A stretch of 12,166 nt of DNA from JBECKS01 sp040235395. GTDB lineage: Bacteria; Pseudomonadota; Gammaproteobacteria; Pseudomonadales; JBECKS01. Each line of letters starts with the position of its first letter. Within the stretch, counting starts at the first letter, position 1. Positions 7,901 through 12,166 of the stretch are shown in pieces. Under the pieces are notes generated by a model. That model was not told the origin of the DNA. It saw only the letters and a program-made list of their open reading frames with translations, and ran no database searches. Position numbers and translations under genes: made by a program. The stretch is taken from contig JBECKS010000119.1 of NCBI GenBank assembly GCA_040235395.1, positions 1 through 12,166 of the forward strand. Reading direction: 5' to 3'.

Positions 7901-10900
7901 AGTGTTCGAGCAACATTTTCTGATGATGAGCGCAGATCAACATCACCATTCACTACCTTCTTAACTGGCTTGGAAATAACCTCCTTATCAATCACATCAG
8001 AAGTTACTTTAGCCACAACATTGTTTTGAACATTTGTTCGCTTTGAATTGCTTGACTCAATATTCTTCAGAGGCTCTAGCTGATCAAAAACCCGCTTACC
8101 GCCAACTTCGATATTAATTATTAACTGTTTCTGTTCTTTTTGAGGATTTTCCGCGGGGTAAAGCCTTTCAAGATTAAAATCAACACCATGACTAGCCAAA
8201 CGCGCCAACGCTTTCAGAAGATTTGATTTATCACTCGCACCTCTTCTATTCAGGGAAATACAGGTATGGGGTTTACCTTGTAGAATCTGGCTCACATGTC
8301 GCGAACAATTATCACGGGCACCTAACTCGATAAAAATTCTTGCGCCAGCGTCGTAAACCTTTTCTGTCAAACCAATAAAATCAACAGGATTGCAATACAT
8401 TTCAGCAATATTATTCGCAACACCTTTTGAACTAATCTCTAACTTCTTATTACCCACAGAGGTAAAAAATTCCACGCCTTTTACTTTATCAACATCAAGA
8501 ATATGAAGAGATGACAATGATTCATAATCAGCTCTGACCCAATCACAATGGATAACATCACCCAAGGCAGCTTCGAAATAATCACAGTCAAGTGACTTTG
8601 CAACTCGAAGACAGTCTTCAGGTTTACCCGCAATTACCACTTCATTGGGCGAATTAATCAGAATGACACGCACAAATGCTTCATCCTTTACCGCCTGCTT
8701 AACTTTCTCAACAGGTGCTAACAAGGCATAACCACACCAGAAACTGCCATCCTTCACTGAAGGATCGAGCTTCCAACTTTCCCTTAGTGTATCCATTGGT
8801 CCTGCAAGTCGTGTCTGGAAAACAGGATACTGACGTAATCTTCTCGACATCTCGTCTGTTGTTCCCCACACATCCAGCGCATACATCATTGACACCTCAC
8901 CCATGCTATAACCAAAAGCCAGGTCAGGATTAACACCAAAAATCTTTTTAAGCACGTCTGTGAAAGCTACCGAAACAGAAATACCATTTTCAAATGAGCT
9001 GATTGCTTCTACAGGAAGTTTTTTCTGCAATGACTTTTCTTCTTCCGCACTCAGTTTTTTCAAACTTCTCGGATAGTACAACTTGTCAGCAAAGAGTGTG
9101 GCTGCTTGATGCGAGTGAATTCCAAAAACATCATGCAATTCAGGGAAAAGTAAAGATAAATCCTTGGCAATATTCAGATAAGAATTGAAAGCACCAGGGT
9201 AAACAAAAGCCACTTTGCCTTCTTTTGCCATTGGCTTACTGCAATAGTAAGAACCATTGGGAGAAAACCATTCTGCTTTTCCTTGTGCCACTTCCTTAAG
9301 GCCACGCAAGGCCAGTTTCACCTCCATCTCCAGTTGCTCTAAACGATTGATTACGAGTGAAAGACATTTCTTTTCTTCTTTCCTTTCAGATCTGATTTCA
9401 TAAAAATGTTCACGAGCAATAATATTGAGCGCCTGATTACTATCCTTATGCTTACTCAGGAATGTATCTAAAGATTTTTCAATTGAAGATTCATCAACGC
9501 CATAGAAAAGGAAAAGATGACCATCGCTCTCATATAGATACTGATTTTTTCGCGGGCAACGATTTTCATTTTCAGAAAGGCTTACAAAGCACGAACGCCC
9601 ATCTAAGGCAAGATTATTAATGGCCGCACGCCTTATTGACGCGTCATCATCCTTAAACCAGGGCTTGGTTACGCCTGGAATATAAAGGGATGTTTTCTCC
9701 CAGCTCTCAACATTCTGCTTCGGACTATTCCAGGAACTTACACCCGGAATTACGCGGTTATGCAGACACAAAGCTGTCTTTATTAAACTTGCAATACCTG
9801 CAGCACTAAAACTATGACCAAGATTATTTTTAACGCTTCCTATGGCAAGATTTTTTTCAGATGATTGCGCTGCCATGTCAAGCATCGCAGCAAGCTCTGC
9901 ATCATCCTGTTGCTCAAACCCACTTGCACACAATTCCCAGTATTCGATGTCTTTGAAAGCATAATCACAAACACTTAGGGCTTTTTCGCTAGCTGCTTTT
10001 AAAGACGCGCCATCTGTTCCCTCATTGAATGCAAGAGAATCAATGTGCGCATAAATTTTCTGGTTTGCATCATCAACATTATCGGAAGACTTAAGAACAA
10101 CAGCACCTGCGCCTTCACCAACATTCCATCCATTATTTTCTGAATCGAAAGAAAAACTGTTTCCAGATTTATTAATCGATGAAAATTGCTGACGCAATAA
10201 CAGGGATTCAACACTTGCACTCAAGTCAACTGCCGCAACCACAACAGCTTCTGCTTCGCCCTGCTCAAACATTAGTTGCGCCACTTCAAGCGCCTGAAAA
10301 ACAGAATTCTCTTCAGCAGAAACAGTAAATGCTGGACCTGAGAAATCCCACAAGGAAGAAATCCTTGACGCCATGATATTACCAATGGCACTGGTATACT
10401 GATTCAAGCGCGCTTTATGATGAATACTGTTTTTACTTAATAATTCAATTTCTTTTTTCTGTTCTTCGTTAAATTTCTCACCTTTTTCATTCCATAACTC
10501 TTCAAATTGCGCATTCAGATTAACGCGCGCACGAATCTGGTGCAATTCAAGTTCGGTACCCATCGCTACCAGCACTGCAACTCGCGTGCCTTGCTGAATA
10601 TTGGCATCTCTTAAAGCATTATCTGCAACTTTCATGAGCAAAAGTTGTTGCGGAATCAAACGTTCATCCATGTGCGGTGGTAAACGGAAATTCAGGAAAT
10701 CCAGATCAAAATTCTTTATGAAGGCACCCTTGGGGATTTCATCGCCAAAGGCATGGCTAACAAGTTCTTCGTCTTCAAGACCTCGCCAACGGCTTGTCGG
10801 CAAGTCAGCAAAAGCATGTCTATCATCAAATAGTAGCGCCTCAACTTCTCCGAGATTACCGCAATCACCAAAGTGCGCATCCATACCCACAATGGCCATT

Positions 10901-12166
10901 TTGTTATTCTGTTTTGACTTATCGGATTTTTTTGAACCTGTTTTCTTTTTACTCGAGGCTTTTTTATTGGATACAGGCGCTTCTTCAAACACCATATGCG
11001 CATTAGCACCACCAAATCCAAAAACACTCACACCTGCACGCTTCTGTTTTTCAACAGTTTCCCAAGCCTGATTATGATCACAAATCTTTGACTCAGAAAA
11101 AACATTAGCTGGTGATTTCTGTTTCTGCTCAAGATTGATAGAGGCAGGAATCAATCCATGCTTCATGGATAGAATAACTTTCATAATCGCAGGCATGCCC
11201 GCAGCCGTCAGCAAATGCCCCAGATTGGATTTCACGGAACCGATTAAAGGTGCTTCGCGTTTCGATTTTTCCAGATACGGCTCGAAAAATTTTTCTAAAG
11301 AAGTTAGCTCTACCTTATCACCTAAAGGTGTACCCGTTGCATGACATTCAATATATTCAATAGTAGCGGGATCGACACCCGCACTTTCGTATGCTCGCTC
11401 AAAAGCCTTCACCTGACCTTTGGTGTTCGGGCTTAATACATGTTGACCCTTACCATCATTTGAAAGACCACCACCTTTTATAACTGCCTTGATATCGTCA
11501 CCATCAGCAAGCGCATCTTCCAGACGCTTAAGCACGAGCATGCCGGCACCCTCACCTGCAAATAACCCCTGGGAGCGTTTATCTAAAGGAGCAGAAATTC
11601 CATTTTCAGGATAGGCGTGAAAAACGGAAAAACCTAGATTTACAAAAAATGGATCCGCAGCACTGACTGCGCCTGCCAACATTAAATCACTGCGACCTGT
11701 TAACAGATAATCACAAGCAAGCTTTACTGAATAAAGCGAAGAAGCACAGGCAGCATCTAAACAAAAGCTAGAACCTTTTAAAGAAAATGCCTGAGACAAA
11801 AGCGCAGCTGGATAACCTGCTAACAGACCTGCTTCTTTTTCAACAGCCTCTGGTTCTGCATAACGTGGTAATACCAGTGACTCATCACCAAGGTTTTTTA
11901 TGAGACCAGTATTAATAGCCTTGTGGTACATAGGTATAAAAAGCTGATTGGATTGCTTGGTTGGAAAACTAAGATTTCCAAGAATCACACCCGCATTTAG
12001 ATTTTCTGTTTTATTCAAGTATCCACTATCACGTAAAGCCTCACGAGTTACGTACAAAGACCATTTATAAACATCATCGAGATGTTTCAACTTTTCAGCA
12101 TCAATAGCTATATCTTTTGAATCCAGTTCAAAATCATTGATGTATCCCCCATTAATACAATAAAAA
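4987..12166 (-). CDS. pfaC: PfaC-type PUFA synthase subunit, KS-CLF-AT-DH-DH (5' end beyond window)
   Basis: The frame is open from the right edge (first full codon at 12165) to TGA at 4987, about 2390 visible residues. Residue numbers here count from the TTG codon at 12090. That TTG is not the start: the 25 codons before it read GGYINDFELD-type sequence that belongs to the KS N-terminus. Domain order is KS (to about 370), a Lys/Ser-rich linker, CLF (398-845), AT (about 960-1310), a long Ser/Val/Lys linker (1313-1510), then two FabA-like double hotdogs, each an inactive copy followed by an active one. With PfaA (ACPs, KR) and PfaD it would build EPA, DHA or similar acids by repeated elongation with dehydration/isomerisation. 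Canonical gammaproteobacterial PfaC lacks an AT, which is normally on PfaB, so this is a fused form like myxobacterial Pfa3. No C-terminal acylglycerolphosphate acyltransferase follows: the protein ends just after DH2. The product cannot be predicted from this subunit alone. Confidence 0.95.
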   Translation of the reverse strand, partial: FYCINGGYINDFELDSKDIAIDAEKLKHLDDVYKWSLYVTREALRDSGYLNKTENLNAGVILGNLSFPTKQSNQLFIPMYHKAINTGLIKNLGDESLVLPRYAEPEAVEKEAGLLAGYPAALLSQAFSLKGSSFCLDAACASSLYSVKLACDYLLTGRSDLMLAGAVSAADPFFVNLGFSVFHAYPENGISAPLDKRSQGLFAGEGAGMLVLKRLEDALADGDDIKAVIKGGGLSNDGKGQHVLSPNTKGQVKAFERAYESAGVDPATIEYIECHATGTPLGDKVELTSLEKFFEPYLEKSKREAPLIGSVKSNLGHLLTAAGMPAIMKVILSMKHGLIPASINLEQKQKSPANVFSESKICDHNQAWETVEKQKRAGVSVFGFGGANAHMVFEEAPVSNKKASSKKKTGSKKSDKSKQNNKMAIVGMDAHFGDCGNLGEVEALLFDDRHAFADLPTSRWRGLEDEELVSHAFGDEIPKGAFIKNFDLDFLNFRLPPHMDERLIPQQLLLMKVADNALRDANIQQGTRVAVLVAMGTELELHQIRARVNLNAQFEELWNEKGEKFNEEQKKEIELLSKNSIHHKARLNQYTSAIGNIMASRISSLWDFSGPAFTVSAEENSVFQALEVAQLMFEQGEAEAVVVAAVDLSASVESLLLRQQFSSINKSGNSFSFDSENNGWNVGEGAGAVVLKSSDNVDDANQKIYAHIDSLAFNEGTDGASLKAASEKALSVCDYAFKDIEYWELCASGFEQQDDAELAAMLDMAAQSSEKNLAIGSVKNNLGHSFSAAGIASLIKTALCLHNRVIPGVSSWNSPKQNVESWEKTSLYIPGVTKPWFKDDDASIRRAAINNLALDGRSCFVSLSENENRCPRKNQYLYESDGHLFLFYGVDESSIEKSLDTFLSKHKDSNQALNIIAREHFYEIRSERKEEKKCLSLVINRLEQLEMEVKLALRGLKEVAQGKAEWFSPNGSYYCSKPMAKEGKVAFVYPGAFNSYLNIAKDLSLLFPELHDVFGIHSHQAATLFADKLYYPRSLKKLSAEEEKSLQKKLPVEAISSFENGISVSVAFTDVLKKIFGVNPDLAFGYSMGEVSMMYALDVWGTTDEMSRRLRQYPVFQTRLAGPMDTLRESWKLDPSVKDGSFWCGYALLAPVEKVKQAVKDEAFVRVILINSPNEVVIAGKPEDCLRVAKSLDCDYFEAALGDVIHCDWVRADYESLSSLHILDVDKVKGVEFFTSVGNKKLEISSKGVANNIAEMYCNPVDFIGLTEKVYDAGARIFIELGARDNCSRHVSQILQGKPHTCISLNRRGASDKSNLLKALARLASHGVDFNLERLYPAENPQKEQKQLIINIEVGGKRVFDQLEPLKNIESSNSKRTNVQNNVVAKVTSDVIDKEVISKPVKKVVNGDVDLRSSSENVARTLIPAEESIVAKSTSVKSTAQKSELMPSRIPANIIAAFNQNISSVSSAHEAFLESRRTNIQALESLISAQLGGGFIERAPSLSKPTQIVTQEPVISEKNKKTDSFDQKKVSYPHATLENVIWGPEALVEFAEGDIANVFGEEYLSIDNYSRRVRLPTTEYLLVDRVTKLDAKVNCYEPCSMTTEYDVPYDFWYSVKGQIPWAVAVESGQCDLLLISYLGIDFQNKGDRVYRLLDCELTFMDDVAMEGDTLRYDISINNYARSGDNFLFFFSYNCYVGDKLVLKMRNGAAGFFTDEELDAGKGVIETESEKQARLKIVKQSFTPLLNCSKRAFDYQDMMALCEGNLEACFGKGYATPSRNENLVYSAPKMLMIERITELDPKGGSYGLGLLVGEKTLDPEHWYFPCHFKDDQVMAGSLMSDGCSQLLRFYTWFLGLHTLTNDAVFQPLPGLAQKVRCRGQVTPQHGTLIYRMEITEIGTEPTPYAKANVDIILNGKIVVDFKNLGLFLGEIAGTDIEKKIQRRKRVLAGDYSNLLHESGSTSTTLVEEKQSFVKSHVLHPNHVYVPGLYEIREHPFSPFPGNPNDKNAVPDTLPFTQYHFIEFATGRIANCFGEEFGGIYDGRTPPRTPNADLQLTSRVLEIKGERNDLKRISSCVAEFDCPAGAWFFRENTHEDLMPYSIIMEISLQPNGFISAWVGTTLLFPERDLYFRNLDGSGKLLKHVDLRNKTITNKSTLLSTTSAGNTIIQSFKFDLSVDGEVFYEGTSVFGYFLKDALTHQLGLDNGKIVKPWHIEHDVDAKLLKDIDLLSEQARLKYYQASKDKPFYHLAKPQLDLIDHVVISNSAGEFNQGYVYAEKTINPNDWFFPCHFHQDPVMPGSLGVEAILEAMQLWALDNDLGAQFKNPRFFHELSTVKWKYRGQIIPDNKIMSLDVHISRVEKTAEKVVVYANASLYKDGLRIYEIFDAQVALCEA
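4990..6130 (-). other. Second dehydratase pair (pseudo-DH plus FabA-like DH2)
   Basis: The first copy starts near FIEFATGRIANCFGEEF. Its WFFRENTHEDLMPYS segment has Asn where the catalytic His should be. The second copy has WFFPCHFHQDPVMPGSLGVEA, with His2263 and Glu2277 14 residues apart. It is closer to FabA than DH1 in keeping both prolines of DPVMPG, but uses Glu where FabA has Asp, as FabZ does. Confidence 0.88.
6385..7545 (-). other. First dehydratase pair (pseudo-DH plus FabA-like DH1)
   Basis: The first hotdog copy starts with WGPEALVEFAEGDIANVFGE and has no His at the catalytic place (WYSVKGQIPWAVAVESGQ). The second has WYFPCHFKDDQVMAGSLMSDG, with His1801 and Asp1815 14 residues apart, as in FabA His70/Asp84. 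It is a double-hotdog dehydratase/isomerase unit. Confidence 0.88.
7551..8152 (-). other. AT-to-dehydratase linker
   Basis: About 200 residues rich in Ser, Lys, Val and Asn without a recognisable fold. It contains one probable helix, FNQNISSVSSAHEAFLESRR (about residues 1429-1448), of the H-x-x-FL type found after AT or KS regions in PUFA synthases. It probably acts as a flexible spacer that lets ACPs visit the domains. No ACP signature (DSL) is visible here. Confidence 0.6.
8155..9213 (-). other. Acyltransferase (AT) domain fused within PfaC
   Basis: The domain begins with VAFVYPGAFNS at residue 960, the position where ATs have FPGQGSQ. The nucleophile is Ser1062 in GYSMGE, where the usual His of GHSxGE is Tyr. 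His1181 in VIHCDWV is the likely partner. Arg1094 in TRLAGPM may correspond to the carboxylate-binding arginine of malonyl-ATs; this alignment is my inference. The end shows FIELGARDNCSRHV and the RLASHGVDFNLERLYP post-AT segment. In canonical clusters this role belongs to PfaB. Confidence 0.88.
9556..10899 (-). other. Chain-length factor (CLF), an inactive KS-like domain
   Basis: The domain opens with MAIVGMDAHFGDCG at residue 398, a KS-fold start. Where the KS has DAACASS it reads VSAEENS, with Glu594 at the cysteine position, so it cannot form the acyl-thioester. The later GSVKNNLGHSFSAAGIASL motif is kept. In the family the CLF pairs with the KS and helps set chain length. Confidence 0.9.
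10981..12166 (-). other. Ketosynthase (KS) domain, active, N-terminus cut by the window edge
   Basis: The Cys-His-His set is complete. Cys115 lies in DAACASS (codon 11748-11746), His250 in CHATGTPLGD and His292 in KSNLGH. The domain ends with GFGGANAHMVFEEA. The motif GVILGNLSFPTK near residue 34 is typical of PUFA-synthase KS domains. It performs the decarboxylative Claisen condensation. Only the first few dozen residues should be missing. A linker of alternating Lys and Ser (about 371-396) joins it to the CLF. Confidence 0.93.

Noticed and set aside
7560..8152. A hidden ACP domain in the AT-DH linker
   Set aside because: No DSL-type phosphopantetheine site is visible in the linker; it reads as low-complexity spacer with one helix.
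10601..11071. Plus-strand 156-residue frame opposite the KS-CLF linker
   Set aside because: Ser-rich composition is the complement of the KS/CLF coding strand; the minus strand carries clear conserved motifs here.
12088..12090. TTG as the start codon of the PUFA synthase subunit
   Set aside because: The frame stays open to the window edge and the upstream codons fit the KS N-terminus; the usual KS N-terminal strand would otherwise be missing.

Overview
The window carries three genes, all on the minus strand, and two of them run off its edges. From right to left, which is the direction of transcription, they are: (1) a very large pfaC-type subunit of a polyunsaturated fatty acid (PUFA) synthase, open at the right edge so that its N-terminus is missing; (2) pfaD, the trans-acting enoyl reductase of the same enzyme, starting within 6 to 21 bases of the pfaC stop; (3) after a 169-bp gap, a large secreted protein that is open at the left edge. 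No tRNA, rRNA, insertion sequence or CRISPR array was seen.

The PUFA synthase part (4987-12166 and 3361-4980) is the downstream half of a pfa cluster. The large subunit reads KS - chain-length factor (CLF) - acyltransferase (AT) - pseudo-DH/DH - pseudo-DH/DH. In the textbook Shewanella/Photobacterium/Moritella clusters PfaC is KS-CLF-DH-DH and the AT sits on a separate PfaB. Here the AT lies between CLF and the dehydratases, an order I recall from myxobacterial Pfa3 and, in part, thraustochytrid subunits. The ACPs and ketoreductase (PfaA) and the phosphopantetheinyl transferase (PfaE) are not here; PfaA would be expected beyond base 12166. The KS elongates ACP-bound chains, the FabA-like DH pairs dehydrate and isomerise, and PfaD saturates selected double bonds.

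The left part (1-3191) is one uninterrupted reading frame of 1063 codons with no stop before the edge. A TTG start follows a strong ribosome binding site. It encodes a long signal peptide, about seven FG-GAP/VCBS repeats (probably a seven-bladed beta-propeller), and at least seven beta-rich repeats of 96-98 residues. These alternate between two types, giving a 582-bp higher-order DNA period. The copies nearest the left edge are the most alike, which points to recent duplication.

The organism is a bacterium of moderate-to-low GC (judged by eye). A marine or aquatic gammaproteobacterium fits the pfaC-pfaD order and the repeat family best, but this is inference. The AT fusion means another lineage with mosaic pfa clusters cannot be excluded. 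I found no wholly unknown system. The most notable points are the AT-fused PfaC and the alternating-repeat surface protein.
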